46,726 nucleotides of DNA from UBA6065 sp036565605 (GCA_036565605.1 DATCXV010000023.1:1-46726); one strand, 5' to 3'; shown: positions 37,230-45,798, counted from the first letter of the stretch. A program made the numbers and translations. The notes: generated by a model from the letters alone, not told the origin.

Positions 37230-38588
37230 CTATTCGCGATTATCTAACGATAATGCTTGGAATGATTCTATGGTATGTATTCGATCTTTATCTTCTGCTA
37301 CTTCGCGCGCGGTTAGCCTATCCTGTGACATGGTGACTGTCGGTGCTTCGGAAACGATGTTTATGTGGTGAGAAAGGAAGGTTGTGGCATAGGATCCTTT
37401 TGAGAGTTCAAAAGAAAGGCGGAAGCCTTTTTCTTGCGATGTAAAAGCGATATTAGATGCTTGTTCAATCACCGGCGCAGTTCGATGGGAAAGGCGGATG
37501 TGTGGAAATGGTCGAAGGTTTTGAAAGGGAGGCGGATAAATGCCAAGTCCACGGAGTTCTTCGGCATAAAGATCAATGTCTTCTTTTTTATTAGAGAGGA
37601 AGAAGGGGAGTTCAGGTGGCAATTGAAAGCCGTTGCGCAAAGCACCTGATATCTTTTCATTCCACATAAGCGATGCCAAAGCGTAAAGCCAGAGTTGTAC
37701 CTGATCGGGAATGGTGCCGAGTGCGCCGCGGAAGTCGGTTGGATGTTTGGAAAGATGTTCGATGACCGGGCGTTCAGAATGAAGGATATCGAGAACAGGT
37801 TCAAATATCTCGCGGATTTTTGACCATGAACGCTCTTGCGAAGCTTTTTCGCGTAGCTTGCGTACATAGTTGATCTCATGTCCTGCAGGCTTGAAAAGCA
37901 AGCTTTCGATGGTTTTTTCATAGTTGCCACAAAGTATGTCGTAGCCCCATTCGAAATTAATATAGCGTGGACTACCAAATCGCTGTAGATAGAAATAGTT
38001 GAAGAACTCTTCTTTGTTTCCGGTAAACGTTTCTGGCGAGATGCCATTTTCTGTACGCACGAACAACGAGAATCTATTGCCGGTAAGCGCACCTGCCATG
38101 AGCATGCCTTTATCAGGCCTGATATCTTTAAGAAAATAGTTTCCGGACGAGAGCGATTTGATAGCTTCTATCGAGGCATTACGTATCGTTATTTCTTGAG
38201 CTGTGATTGCGTACTTGTCTTTGATGCCTGCATAGCCCACGTCACGCATATCGATATTAAGACGCGTTGATATGTCACGTACTGCTTCCAAAGTGGATAA
38301 TCCACATTTAACAAGCGTGGCTCGATAGATACCGGTCGAACCTTGCTCGAATTTCGAAGATTGTTCTTGTGGACGGTCAATTGTTATGACTGTTCCACTT
38401 TGGCTTATTTCTTCGACGATGAATTCTTCTGGGAAAAGTTTAAGAAAACCAAGAGGAAATGTCTCCTTGCCTGGAATATAAATCCCGAAGCGAACAAGTT
38501 CATCGGTGTCTTCAATGACAGGCTCCTTTTCGAAAAGAGAAGAATCTTCTGCGAGGGCCTTTTTGATAAGCGGATGATCTAAGTTCAT
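37230..38588 (-). CDS. truD: tRNA pseudouridine(13) synthase TruD/Pus7 family
   Basis: 452 residues, about 100 longer than E. coli TruD and closer in size to the archaeal/eukaryal Pus7 form. Recognisable motifs: FPEEFIVEEI near residue 50, VGYAGIKDKYAITAQEITI with the catalytic Asp, GNRFSLFVR, FFNYFYLQRFGSPR and the C-terminal FRLSFELSKGSYATTFL. It isomerises U13 in tRNA. A TRUD-type insertion of about 100 residues follows the QRFG motif. Its ATG follows the stop of the PLP-enzyme gene by one base, so the two are cotranscribed. Somewhat more AT-rich than its neighbours. Confidence 0.9.
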   Translation of the reverse strand: MNLDHPLIKKALAEDSSLFEKEPVIEDTDELVRFGIYIPGKETFPLGFLKLFPEEFIVEEISQSGTVITIDRPQEQSSKFEQGSTGIYRATLVKCGLSTLEAVRDISTRLNIDMRDVGYAGIKDKYAITAQEITIRNASIEAIKSLSSGNYFLKDIRPDKGMLMAGALTGNRFSLFVRTENGISPETFTGNKEEFFNYFYLQRFGSPRYINFEWGYDILCGNYEKTIESLLFKPAGHEINYVRKLREKASQERSWSKIREIFEPVLDILHSERPVIEHLSKHPTDFRGALGTIPDQVQLWLYALASLMWNEKISGALRNGFQLPPELPFFLSNKKEDIDLYAEELRGLGIYPPPFQNLRPFPHIRLSHRTAPVIEQASNIAFTSQEKGFRLSFELSKGSYATTFLSHHINIVSEAPTVTMSQDRLTAREVAEDKDRIHTIESFQALSLDNRE

Positions 38589-38589
38589 A

Positions 38590-39480
38590 TTATCTGCCCG
38601 TTATCACACATACTACCGCGCCGCTAAATTTCGCACCTTGAGAAAGCGCGCGTAAAAGGCCGGCCAAAGCCAGGGCGCCGTTGCCGGTTACTTCGACGTT
38701 CGCCTTGTCGCGCAGCAATGCTTGAGCACGGCTGATTTCCTCGTTGGTCACAGTCCAGCCGCGGCCGCCGGTTTTACGAATCTCGGCTTCAAGTGCTGCT
38801 TTTCGGTGAGCAACCACATCAACGATAGCGTCAGCCAACGATATGCCACCTTCCAAAACCGCATCCCATGTTTCAGACAAGGGATGGCGCTGTCCCGTTT
38901 GAACAAAATGAACTTGTGCACGTTCTCCGAAATTGCGCGCCACCGCCTGTGCCGCTGTGCCGGAAGATGCTGGTATAAACACTGCTGAAAGATCTGGCGT
39001 GTGCGACAACTCTTCAGCTAGGCTTTCATAGCCTTCAAGAGCCAGATCATCAGTCGATTGGCGTAAACTTGTTTTTCTGCGACCTTTGACCGCCGCGAAT
39101 AATGCCTGTAGCGGACGTGGGTGTTCGACGACTGTGATGGGATCGCCGGCGCGGATTTCACGTTCAATGCGGGCACGTTTTTCCGACGAGACGCGTTCGC
39201 CTAAAATTATTTCAAGCGTCACGCGATCTTTTTCAAGATTTTTTGGATCGATAAGAGCATCGTTACGCTTTTGTATGTGGCGTAGGGCAGCAAGAGCTGC
39301 ATTACCCGATGAGGAGATGACAAAATCACGATTACCTTGTGCAGTATAGACATCAATCATGTGGGGAATTGACCGTCCTTTGTGCGAACCATACTGGTGA
39401 AGATCTTCTCGCTTCAAAAACAGGCGCGGAACGCCTACCTCTTTTGCCAGTTCCGGAACCTCAATTTGTGGCGTATCCAT
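38590..39480 (-). CDS. PLP-dependent enzyme, fold type II (threonine synthase/TrpB-like)
   Basis: 296 residues. KREDLHQYGSHKGRS contains the Schiff-base Lys in a S-x-K context, SSSGNAALAAL is the cofactor-ring loop, and IPASSGTAAQAVAR is the phosphate-binding loop. This fits the threonine synthase / cysteine synthase / diaminopropionate ammonia-lyase superfamily; the exact reaction is not clear, and the protein is shorter than threonine synthase. The ATG at 39480 is preferred over an upstream in-frame extension that crosses the divergent promoter region. It is divergently arranged with the LysW-like gene, 35 bases away. Confidence 0.75.
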   Translation of the reverse strand: MDTPQIEVPELAKEVGVPRLFLKREDLHQYGSHKGRSIPHMIDVYTAQGNRDFVISSSGNAALAALRHIQKRNDALIDPKNLEKDRVTLEIILGERVSSEKRARIEREIRAGDPITVVEHPRPLQALFAAVKGRRKTSLRQSTDDLALEGYESLAEELSHTPDLSAVFIPASSGTAAQAVARNFGERAQVHFVQTGQRHPLSETWDAVLEGGISLADAIVDVVAHRKAALEAEIRKTGGRGWTVTNEEISRAQALLRDKANVEVTGNGALALAGLLRALSQGAKFSGAVVCVITGR

Positions 39481-39502
39481 TGGATTATCCTTATGAATAC
39501 TA

Positions 39503-39516
39503 TATACTACCCCGTA
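39503..39516 (+). promoter_or_regulatory. -10 box of the LysW-like operon
   Basis: TATACT at 39503-39508, seven bases before the ATG at 39516; near-leaderless. Confidence 0.55.
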
Positions 39517-39680
39517 TGAAATGCATCTGCCCTGAATGCAAGAACCCGATCGACCTGTCCAAACACCCAAAAATCGCGGTTGGATATGTCATTGAATGTG
39601 AGACTTGCGGCATTGTGCTCGAAGTCCGTTCGATGGATAATAACGAGGTCAAGACCGAGATCGTCGACGAGGGTAAATAA
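39516..39680 (+). CDS. LysW-like zinc-ribbon protein (54 aa)
   Basis: 54 residues with a CPEC...CETCG zinc ribbon, followed by LEVRSMD and an acidic end. Size, spacing and the LEV strand match LysW/ArgW amino-group carrier proteins, in which the C-terminal EDWGE glutamate carries the substrate. Here the C-terminus is VDEGK, so the last residue is Lys and the acceptor Glu is not terminal. It may be a diverged carrier or simply a small zinc-ribbon protein. It is divergent to a PLP amino-acid enzyme and starts a short operon with a small membrane protein and a pseudopilin. Confidence 0.7.
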   Translation: MKCICPECKNPIDLSKHPKIAVGYVIECETCGIVLEVRSMDNNEVKTEIVDEGK

Positions 39681-39701
39681 GAGACGATCGAGGCATAGGT
39701 T

Positions 39702-39983
39702 ATGCCCGACACTGGCGTCCAATTTGAAGAGGAGACACGGTTCGTTCCTACACGAGCCGCTCCGGAGGGCGTTTCGATATCACGGTTTCTTGTGAGTCGA
39801 GGCTTGGCCAAAGACGAGCGAACAGCCGATATCATATTAGTCGCTCTTATTGTTCTAACGATCGTGGCAACCGCGATCGTTTATGTTATATGGGGCAGTG
39901 CGCCGAAATCATCTGTCTCGCGAGAAGAAGCAGATCGTGTCATGCAAGCATCGCTCGAACGCATGCGACAAAATCCGCAATAA
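39702..39983 (+). CDS. Small single-span membrane protein (93 aa)
   Basis: 93 residues: a polar N-terminal half (residues 1-42), one transmembrane helix at about 44-64 (ILVALIVLTIVATAIVYVIW) and a short charged helix outside or inside. No family recognised. It is 21 bases after the LysW-like gene, and the pilin start is one base after its stop, so it is probably cotranscribed. It may serve pilus assembly, but only position suggests this. Confidence 0.65.
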   Translation: MPDTGVQFEEETRFVPTRAAPEGVSISRFLVSRGLAKDERTADIILVALIVLTIVATAIVYVIWGSAPKSSVSREEADRVMQASLERMRQNPQ

Positions 39984-39984
39984 T

Positions 39985-40479
39985 ATGAAAACGATTTCGA
40001 GACAAGGATTCACGTTGATAGAACTACTTGTAGTGATCGCTATCATCGGGCTTATCTCGTCGGTTGTGCTTTCAAGTTTGAATACCGCACGACTTAAATC
40101 ACGTACGGTTCGCAGTATCCAAGATATGCGCGAGTTACAAAAAGCGTTGGAATTTTATTATGATGCGCATGGTTCGTACCCATCAAGTCTTGGTGGAAGC
40201 GGGTCGTGGGATGGACTTCACACCTGTTGGGGAGATGCGTCGTCGGACTGGATTCCTGGTTTGGTTCCTACCTATATTTCATCTTTGCCGCATTCGCCAA
40301 ACAATTCGGGTGCTTGTGATAATAATTACATCTATAACTCGAATGGAGTGGACTACAAACTGATTTGGCACAATCCAGAAGATTGCGATGCTGTGCAAAG
40401 ACAGTATTCGCAATTGGTCGATCCGCTTCGTACCTGTTGGGCGTACGGATTCTGGACTCCTGGCGCTGTCAGTTTTTAA
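39985..40479 (+). CDS. Type IV pilin / pseudopilin
   Basis: 164 residues. The N-terminal class III signal MKTISRQGFTLIELLVVIAI has the prepilin peptidase site after Gly and the conserved Glu at +5 of the mature protein. A long N-terminal helix and a globular domain with six Cys follow (HTCWGD, SGACDNNY, EDCD, RTCWAY). The size and the SYPSSLGG segment fit major or minor pseudopilins of CPR type IV pili. No assembly ATPase or prepilin peptidase gene is in the window. It is the last gene of a three-gene unit. Confidence 0.9.
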   Translation: MKTISRQGFTLIELLVVIAIIGLISSVVLSSLNTARLKSRTVRSIQDMRELQKALEFYYDAHGSYPSSLGGSGSWDGLHTCWGDASSDWIPGLVPTYISSLPHSPNNSGACDNNYIYNSNGVDYKLIWHNPEDCDAVQRQYSQLVDPLRTCWAYGFWTPGAVSF

Positions 40480-40514
40480 CGCGCGGCGCCGCTTGCACGA
40501 AAGAAGTCTGCGAG

Positions 40515-40520
40515 TATCAT
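40515..40520 (+). promoter_or_regulatory. -10 box of the pgeF-like gene
   Basis: TATCAT at 40515-40520; leader of about 15 bases without a Shine-Dalgarno site. Confidence 0.4.
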
Positions 40521-40541
40521 AGCTTTCAGACCTCTTTTCCT

Positions 40542-41387
40542 ATGAATAAGCAAAAATTAAAGCATGTCTCTGTCTGTAATGATGCGATCGAAATCACACT
40601 CGGTGGCAAGCATACGGGAGCCTGGAGCTTTCATGGTCCCGAGCAGACTTACTGGCGCAAAGAGCTCCTTGATCTGCTTTCTGACCGTGATATAAGCCGG
40701 GTTGCTCTGCCAAAAGTAGCGGCAGCAAACTCTTCTGTTGTCGAATTCGACGAGCTTAAACTTACTTCGTCACGGTCGCTGCCTCTGTATGACAGCGTTG
40801 AAGCGGACGGTGTTCTGGTTTCGTCCGGCGAAGCGGTGGTCCTGGCTACTGGCGATTGTCCTACAATTATCGTCTATAGTCCAAAGCTTAAAAAAGCCGT
40901 CGTTGCCCATGCGGGCAGGCATTCGCTTATCGGATCATTTCGCGACATTCCGGGCGGGGCGCCGGAGCAGGGAAAATTCCTGCCCGACAGCGTCGTGTCT
41001 CAGGCTATTTTGCGTCTGCGTGCCGCTGGTCTTTCCAGTACGAATGATCTTTTGGTTCACATCGCGCTGGGCATCGATGGCGATTCGTTTGACCACCCTC
41101 TTGATCATCCGATCTATGGTGAGGCAAACGAGCGAATGCTTCGTCGCATTCGTGTCGAGTACATGCAAAACTGGCGAAACTGTATTGTCGACGCAAAGCG
41201 GGGCGCGATTTCTCTTACTGCACTGATCACAGAGCAGTTCCGAGAGCATGGTGTGCCACTGGCGCGGATTAGTCATGACGGATTCGACACAGCCACGGAT
41301 CGGTTGAAATCGACCAATGATTTCCGCTGGTGGTCTCATCGCCGCGGCGACAAGGGACGCAACCTGGTCATTGTTCACGTTCTCTGA
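40542..41387 (+). CDS. PgeF/YfiH (laccase-domain, LACC1) family protein
   Basis: 281 residues. Core motifs: ADGVLVSSGEAVVLATGDCPTIIVYS with the conserved Cys, VVAHAGRHSLIG (usually HAGWRG), and near the end FRWWSHRRGDKGRNLVIV. The family is reported to hydrolyse nucleosides or to edit UDP-MurNAc-L-Ser in peptidoglycan synthesis. The first metal ligand, the His of the QVHG motif, appears to be Ala (LPKVAAANSSVV), so metal binding may be altered. It lies convergent to a Mur ligase, consistent with the editing role. The ATG at 40542 is chosen from the promoter position; the frame is open further upstream into the pilin gene. Confidence 0.8.
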   Translation: MNKQKLKHVSVCNDAIEITLGGKHTGAWSFHGPEQTYWRKELLDLLSDRDISRVALPKVAAANSSVVEFDELKLTSSRSLPLYDSVEADGVLVSSGEAVVLATGDCPTIIVYSPKLKKAVVAHAGRHSLIGSFRDIPGGAPEQGKFLPDSVVSQAILRLRAAGLSSTNDLLVHIALGIDGDSFDHPLDHPIYGEANERMLRRIRVEYMQNWRNCIVDAKRGAISLTALITEQFREHGVPLARISHDGFDTATDRLKSTNDFRWWSHRRGDKGRNLVIVHVL

Positions 41388-41394
41388 AACGGTA

Positions 41395-41422
41395 AAGCCC
41401 GCACAGTCGCGCGGGCTTTTTC
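41395..41422. terminator. Terminator between pgeF-like and mpl-like genes
   Basis: AAAGCCCGC / GCGCGGGCTTT hairpin with TTTTCTTG on the plus side; may serve both convergent genes. Confidence 0.85.
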
Positions 41423-41440
41423 TTGCCCGTGTATGACGGT

Positions 41441-42856
41441 CTATCCCTGTGCCATCTTTTTGACCGTCTCTTCGATCATGCCGCGGAAGCCGTGCGGACC
41501 CATAAAGGCAATGACGTCGCCGGCATTACGTGCATCGGTCACAAATTTCACGAGCACTTCATCGTCATCCATGTAATGGACGTCGCGATGGCTTTCCGCG
41601 ATCGTTTTGGCAAGCTCGTCTCCTTCAAAAGTTTTTTCCGGATTATTGGGGTCGACTTTCAATTTAGTCAGACGGGGAATAACGACAGTATCGGCATCCT
41701 TGAATGCATCTTTGTATTCGGCTTTCGACTGCGGCGTACGATTTCCAGAATTTGGTTCAAAGACCGAAATGATCATGCCGGGATAGACAGAACGCAAGGT
41801 ACGCAAAGCCGCCTTCGCTTTTTCGGGCGAGTGAGCGTGCTCGTCGATGACAGTGATTTCATTTTCGTAGCGCTTTTCCATGCGGCGCTTCATACCAGCG
41901 AACGAAGCGATGGCGTCAGAAATGTCGCTGGGAGAAATTCCGATCTCACGGCACAGAGCAAAACAGCCGGTGATATTTTCGGCATTATACACACCTAAGA
42001 GTGGCGATTTGATGTGATATGTTTTGCCGCGAGTGACGATGTCGAATTCAATGCCGTGAGGCGACTGGGTGATATTTCCGTATTGATAATCCGCCGTTGC
42101 TTTTTCTTCATCGTTTCTCTTGCTGTATGAAACGAAGGGATGTTTGGCGGCATTAAGAAGCTTGGGGAGTGTTTCCGTATCGGTGCAGGCGACGATGAGA
42201 CCACCTTTATCCGGAGCAGGGATTTCGGAAATCAATGTACGGAAGGCGTCAAAGTACGATTCTTCGGTGGGATAGACGTCAGCATGATCCCATTTCACCG
42301 CGGTCATCAATAGATGGGTGGGCCTATAGTGCGCGAACTTCGGGCGCTTGTCCCATTTTGCGGTTGTATATTCGTCGCCTTCGCAGACACTCCATTCACC
42401 GTCGCTTATTGCTGCCGATGGTGATCCGTCCTGGGTGACACCGCCTGTCATGTACGAAGGCTTCAATCCAGCATGCTTCAAGATATGGGCCAGCAGTGCA
42501 GACGATGTGGTCTTGCCGTACGTGCCCGTAGCGACGATCGAATGTGGCTTGACCAAATATTTGCCGATCGCCTCGGGGAAAGACATGTAAGGAATCTTGT
42601 GCTCTTGCACATACAAAAACTCCGGATTTTTCGTCGCGATCGCGTTGCCGACGATGACCAGTTCTGGCGCACCGCCCTCGATCATTTTTTCAGGATGCCA
42701 GCCTGCATAGTATGGGATCCCGTGAGCGGTGAGGTTTGTCGAAACAGGAGGGAAGAATCCTGCATCAGAGCCGGTCACATGATGGCCTTTTTCGTGGAGG
42801 GCTGTCGCTACTGCCGACATGGCTACACCGCAGATGCCGATGAAATGGATCTTCAT
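41441..42856 (-). CDS. mpl: Mur ligase of the Mpl/MurC type
   Basis: 471 residues. N-terminal dinucleotide-like domain opening HFIGICGVAMSAVATAL, P-loop ATGTYGKTTSSALLAHIL (Tyr in place of the usual His), then CEGDEYTTAKWDKRPKFAHY and VKWDHADVYPT, which resemble murein peptide ligase Mpl more than MurC. Mpl attaches recycled tripeptide to UDP-MurNAc; MurC attaches L-Ala. Without another MurC in view I cannot exclude that this is the cell's only MurC. A TATGAT lies eight bases upstream of the ATG, close to leaderless. The gene is transcribed towards the pgeF-like gene. Confidence 0.85.
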   Translation of the reverse strand: MKIHFIGICGVAMSAVATALHEKGHHVTGSDAGFFPPVSTNLTAHGIPYYAGWHPEKMIEGGAPELVIVGNAIATKNPEFLYVQEHKIPYMSFPEAIGKYLVKPHSIVATGTYGKTTSSALLAHILKHAGLKPSYMTGGVTQDGSPSAAISDGEWSVCEGDEYTTAKWDKRPKFAHYRPTHLLMTAVKWDHADVYPTEESYFDAFRTLISEIPAPDKGGLIVACTDTETLPKLLNAAKHPFVSYSKRNDEEKATADYQYGNITQSPHGIEFDIVTRGKTYHIKSPLLGVYNAENITGCFALCREIGISPSDISDAIASFAGMKRRMEKRYENEITVIDEHAHSPEKAKAALRTLRSVYPGMIISVFEPNSGNRTPQSKAEYKDAFKDADTVVIPRLTKLKVDPNNPEKTFEGDELAKTIAESHRDVHYMDDDEVLVKFVTDARNAGDVIAFMGPHGFRGMIEETVKKMAQG

Positions 42857-42893
42857 AGGTCGCCATCATATCAATAATGACTCAAAAGAGCCA

Positions 42894-43328
42894 TTATTCA
42901 TGATGATACTTCTCGTTTCGGAGTATCGTAAATGCGCGATACAACTGTTCGATAAAAATGACACGGATCAGATCATGAGGAAAAGTCATTTTGGACAGAG
43001 CAATATCGCCACCGGTGATAATCTTTGAGTGCGCACGAATTTCATCTGAAAATCCGAACGGGCCACCTACCACAAAGGCGACTGACTTTAATCCGGTATT
43101 CAATTGCTTTTGCACCAGGTCTGCGAATTCGACGGAACGATATTCGCGGCCGTGTTCATCCAAAAGAAAGACGCGATCAAATTTATCAAGCGTTTTTGCA
43201 AGCTTTTCGTCCGTAGTCTCAACCAGATCGAACGAAGTATATCGATTGATACGCGACGAATAGTCCGCGATCACTTCCGCGATACTTTTATCCTGCGTTT
43301 TTCCAATGACGACCAGTGAAATTTTCAT
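42894..43328 (-). CDS. rlmH: 23S rRNA pseudouridine-1915 N3-methyltransferase RlmH
   Basis: 144 residues, close to the usual 155. SPOUT fold with the SAM-binding knot: VFLLDEHGREYRS, AFVVGGPFGFSDEI, and the C-terminal LSKMTFPHDLIRVIFIEQLY with YHHE, nearly invariant in the family. It methylates pseudouridine 1915 in helix 69 of the 23S. Its ATG overlaps the stop of the upstream gene (TAATG), so translation is coupled. Confidence 0.97.
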   Translation of the reverse strand: MKISLVVIGKTQDKSIAEVIADYSSRINRYTSFDLVETTDEKLAKTLDKFDRVFLLDEHGREYRSVEFADLVQKQLNTGLKSVAFVVGGPFGFSDEIRAHSKIITGGDIALSKMTFPHDLIRVIFIEQLYRAFTILRNEKYHHE

Positions 43329-43987
43329 TATGCGGAAAGAATTTCTTTCAACGGCTTGGTATCAAATTGCCATGTTTCGCCGTCGAACCACTCGCCGCCC
43401 AGAAATTGCAATTTGTATGTATCGGATGGGCGTTGGAGCGAGCCGAGGTATACGTAGATGAGCCCTTGAGTTTTGGCCCACTCGATTGCCTTGGTCATCA
43501 TGGCCAAGCCGCGGGAAGGTTCAGACGGATCTTCGAGGTAGAAGGGATAACTATAGTGCAGGATGTTATTTGAGCGGTAGCAAATGACGAAACCGACAGG
43601 TGTTTTTGTCGCGGTGTCTGTGAATACAAGTACGGTATTAAAGTTCGATGCGTCAGCATCAGTGAACAATTCTTTGACCTTGTTGGCCGAGAATTCGGCA
43701 CCAAGCTTCTCGTAAAAATCTTTTGCCAGTTTGCCGATAGACCAATCATAGGCGAGATAGGGGATCGGCTCGACGGAAAGGGTCATCGATTCGCCTTTGC
43801 GCAGGATGCGACGATTTTCAGATGATGGGGCATACGCTTTCATATTAACGCGGAATGACCGCGTCTTGTTCATGACGCCTTTATCGACGCGGGTAAAGAC
43901 ATAGCCGGCGTCATACATTCGCTCGATTTCGGCGGTTGAGGGATTAGAGAGGACTTTGGTATCCCAGTTGAGGTAGGGCATACTCAT
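43328..43987 (-). CDS. GNAT-fold / ATE-like acyl- or aminoacyl-transferase
   Basis: 219 residues. It has a GNAT-like core, including VLVFTDTATKTPVGFVICYR and YPFYLED, and the C-terminal VYLGSLQRPSDTYKLQFLGG-EWFDG resembles the C-terminal part of arginyl/leucyl-tRNA-protein transferases (YxGY...YK..F.P.E). The N-terminal Cys cluster of true ATE1 is absent. It could be an aminoacyl-tRNA-dependent or acyl-CoA-dependent transferase; the substrate is unknown. A start three codons later (43981) is possible. rlmH overlaps its stop. Confidence 0.6.
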   Translation of the reverse strand: MSMPYLNWDTKVLSNPSTAEIERMYDAGYVFTRVDKGVMNKTRSFRVNMKAYAPSSENRRILRKGESMTLSVEPIPYLAYDWSIGKLAKDFYEKLGAEFSANKVKELFTDADASNFNTVLVFTDTATKTPVGFVICYRSNNILHYSYPFYLEDPSEPSRGLAMMTKAIEWAKTQGLIYVYLGSLQRPSDTYKLQFLGGEWFDGETWQFDTKPLKEILSA

Positions 43988-44018
43988 TAAGCTACCGTAA
44001 AGGGTCGACGATGTATAT

Positions 44019-44052
44019 TTGACTTATACAAATAAGTATGATTATGTATAAA
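44019..44052 (+). promoter_or_regulatory. Possible promoter of the 2H phosphoesterase-like gene
   Basis: TTGACT at 44019-44024 with TATGTA/TATAAA about 18-22 bases further; leader of about 15 bases. The -10 assignment is ambiguous. Confidence 0.4.
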
Positions 44053-44068
44053 TCGAATCGTTCATCAC

Positions 44069-44623
44069 ATGGCACATGTCCCTGTTCTCGAACCGGAGAT
44101 TTCTCCGAATTTTGTCGGGCTACCGCTTGACTTGTCAGGTCTCGCTCTACCGCCCCACCTCGGGTTCTCGTACACAAAGAAACCAGAATTCCACCTGACG
44201 CTCATCGGCAACGGGCATCATTTTGTGGAATCGGTCGCCTCATGCACTCGGTCTGATCGTGATCGAGCAAAAGATGTTTCGACTCACGCATGTCGTACGG
44301 CAATCCAGGGAATCAGCTTTCAGGTCTCGATCGAGCCCCAATTCTTTCGAGTCGAGAAGGCCTATCAAAATCCGGATCATCGCCGAATTTCGATAGTCGC
44401 TCTCTGCAAGGTCGATATGTCCCAAGACTTTTATCGACTCTTACAAACCACTATTCCAGGTGTCGTTGTCGAGCCGCCGCCTTTTCATGTCACGCTTTAT
44501 ACGCATGACGATGAGATGAGCAGGAAGGGCATTGGCATCACGAATTCAGCCGAGTTCGAGCGCAATGCGGTCAATATCACTATGTCACCGTTCGCAAAGA
44601 TGCTTTCTACGATCATCAGATAA
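44069..44623 (+). CDS. 2H phosphoesterase-like protein
   Basis: 184 residues. Two H-x-T motifs in matching contexts, PEFHLTLIGNG (about residue 42) and PPFHVTLYTHD (about 143), are the hallmark of the 2H phosphoesterase superfamily (LigT, CPDase, and related cyclic phosphodiesterases). In that family the two His act on 2',3'-cyclic or 3'-5' phosphates of RNA ends or nucleotides. The substrate is unknown. It is a single-gene unit with a strong terminator, divergent from the GNAT-like/rlmH operon. Confidence 0.75.
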   Translation: MAHVPVLEPEISPNFVGLPLDLSGLALPPHLGFSYTKKPEFHLTLIGNGHHFVESVASCTRSDRDRAKDVSTHACRTAIQGISFQVSIEPQFFRVEKAYQNPDHRRISIVALCKVDMSQDFYRLLQTTIPGVVVEPPPFHVTLYTHDDEMSRKGIGITNSAEFERNAVNITMSPFAKMLSTIIR

Positions 44624-44626
44624 CAC

Positions 44627-44655
44627 AAATCCCGCTTCGCGCGGGATTTTTTTCG
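44627..44655. terminator. Terminator after the 2H gene
   Basis: AAATCCCGC / GCGCGGGATTT hairpin followed by TTTTTCG on the plus side. Confidence 0.9.
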
Positions 44656-44664
44656 ATACGCGTC

Positions 44665-45798
44665 CTAATGCAGCCCGATCCATACACCCACCATAACGAA
44701 TGTCAGATGGATGACCCATAAACGCATGATGGTTTTCTCCTCGCTCCAACCGGACAGTTCCAAGTGGTGATGCAGAGGCGCCATACGGAAAGCACGACGA
44801 CCGAAAACATGGCGGCAGATCGATTGGATGATGACGGTGATTGCTTCGATATAAAAGATTGCAGCGATAAAGGGCAGGACAGCCATTGAATTGGTCGCCA
44901 GAGCATTTACTGCAAGTAAGCCGCCAAGTCCCAATGATCCGACGTCGCCCATTTGGAAACGCGCCGGCTTGATATTGAAATAGGTGTACGCGACCAAGGC
45001 TCCGGCCGTGATGGCATCAAGCATTGCCAGTGCGTCATAACCTGCCACCCATGACAAGAATGCTAATGCACTGAAGGTTGGAATAAGCATGCCGCCAGCA
45101 AGCCCGTCCATGCCGTCTGAAATATTCACTGCGTTTGCTGTGAACATGACCACGCCGATGATCAAAGGCACAATCCAAAGGCCGATGTCGAGGTACCCGT
45201 CCCAGGGCGTATAGATGTGTTGCCATGATTCGCCCAGTTTGTAGTAGACCCACCAGGCCGAAATTGCACCTGCCAAAAATTGTAGGATCAGTTTTTCATG
45301 CACCAAGACTCCGCGGCGCTGTTTTGATCCAAAGATGGTGGTGGCGCGTTTGAACAATGTCCACGGCAATGTGATGACGAACCACAAACGGTAGAGAAAA
45401 TTATTGTGGACCCGGATCAGGGTCATGGTCTGTTTCAAAGAGCGCTGGCGGCGTTCGCTGCCGAAGGTGTTAAGAAGGTCATCAACGGCGCCCAGTCCGG
45501 CAGAAAGAAGCATTACGCCGATCGGCACCCAGGTATAGGCTCGCCACCAGTTAAAGAAATAGGTAAGGACTGTGACAGTGACGATGATAAGAATGCCGCC
45601 CATGACCGGTGTGCCGACTTTGCTCTGAGGAGCTTCGCCTTGCAGTGTGGCGTCACCGCGGGCGTGGCGGACAATACCCAAGCGTTTGAGCGCCTTGATA
45701 AGAAGAGGTGCCCAGGCAACTGATATAAGGCAGGCGACGATGGCCCAGCCCAAAATTGACGCAAGGCCGTGGATCTGAGAAGGGAGAAAGTCGGTCAT
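44665..45798 (-). CDS. mraY: Phospho-N-acetylmuramoyl-pentapeptide transferase MraY
   Basis: 377 residues with about ten transmembrane helices. SKVGTPVMGGI, GAVDDLL (catalytic Asp pair), NAVNISDGMDGLAGG, FQMGDVGSLGLGG (MGDTGSL in most) and PLHHHLELSGW identify MraY. It transfers phospho-MurNAc-pentapeptide to undecaprenyl phosphate, giving lipid I. A cytoplasmic loop at about 105-170 is longer and more basic than usual. The ATG at 45798 is set by TATACT ending six bases upstream; the longer frame would include the promoter. It follows an NlpC/P60-like gene on the same strand. Confidence 0.95.
   Translation of the reverse strand: MTDFLPSQIHGLASILGWAIVACLISVAWAPLLIKALKRLGIVRHARGDATLQGEAPQSKVGTPVMGGILIIVTVTVLTYFFNWWRAYTWVPIGVMLLSAGLGAVDDLLNTFGSERRQRSLKQTMTLIRVHNNFLYRLWFVITLPWTLFKRATTIFGSKQRRGVLVHEKLILQFLAGAISAWWVYYKLGESWQHIYTPWDGYLDIGLWIVPLIIGVVMFTANAVNISDGMDGLAGGMLIPTFSALAFLSWVAGYDALAMLDAITAGALVAYTYFNIKPARFQMGDVGSLGLGGLLAVNALATNSMAVLPFIAAIFYIEAITVIIQSICRHVFGRRAFRMAPLHHHLELSGWSEEKTIMRLWVIHLTFVMVGVWIGLH

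Noticed and set aside
42872..42898. AATAATGACTC...GAGCCATTATT hairpin as a terminator of rlmH
   Set aside because: It overlaps the rlmH stop region, but no T-run follows on the minus strand, so it is not a convincing intrinsic terminator.
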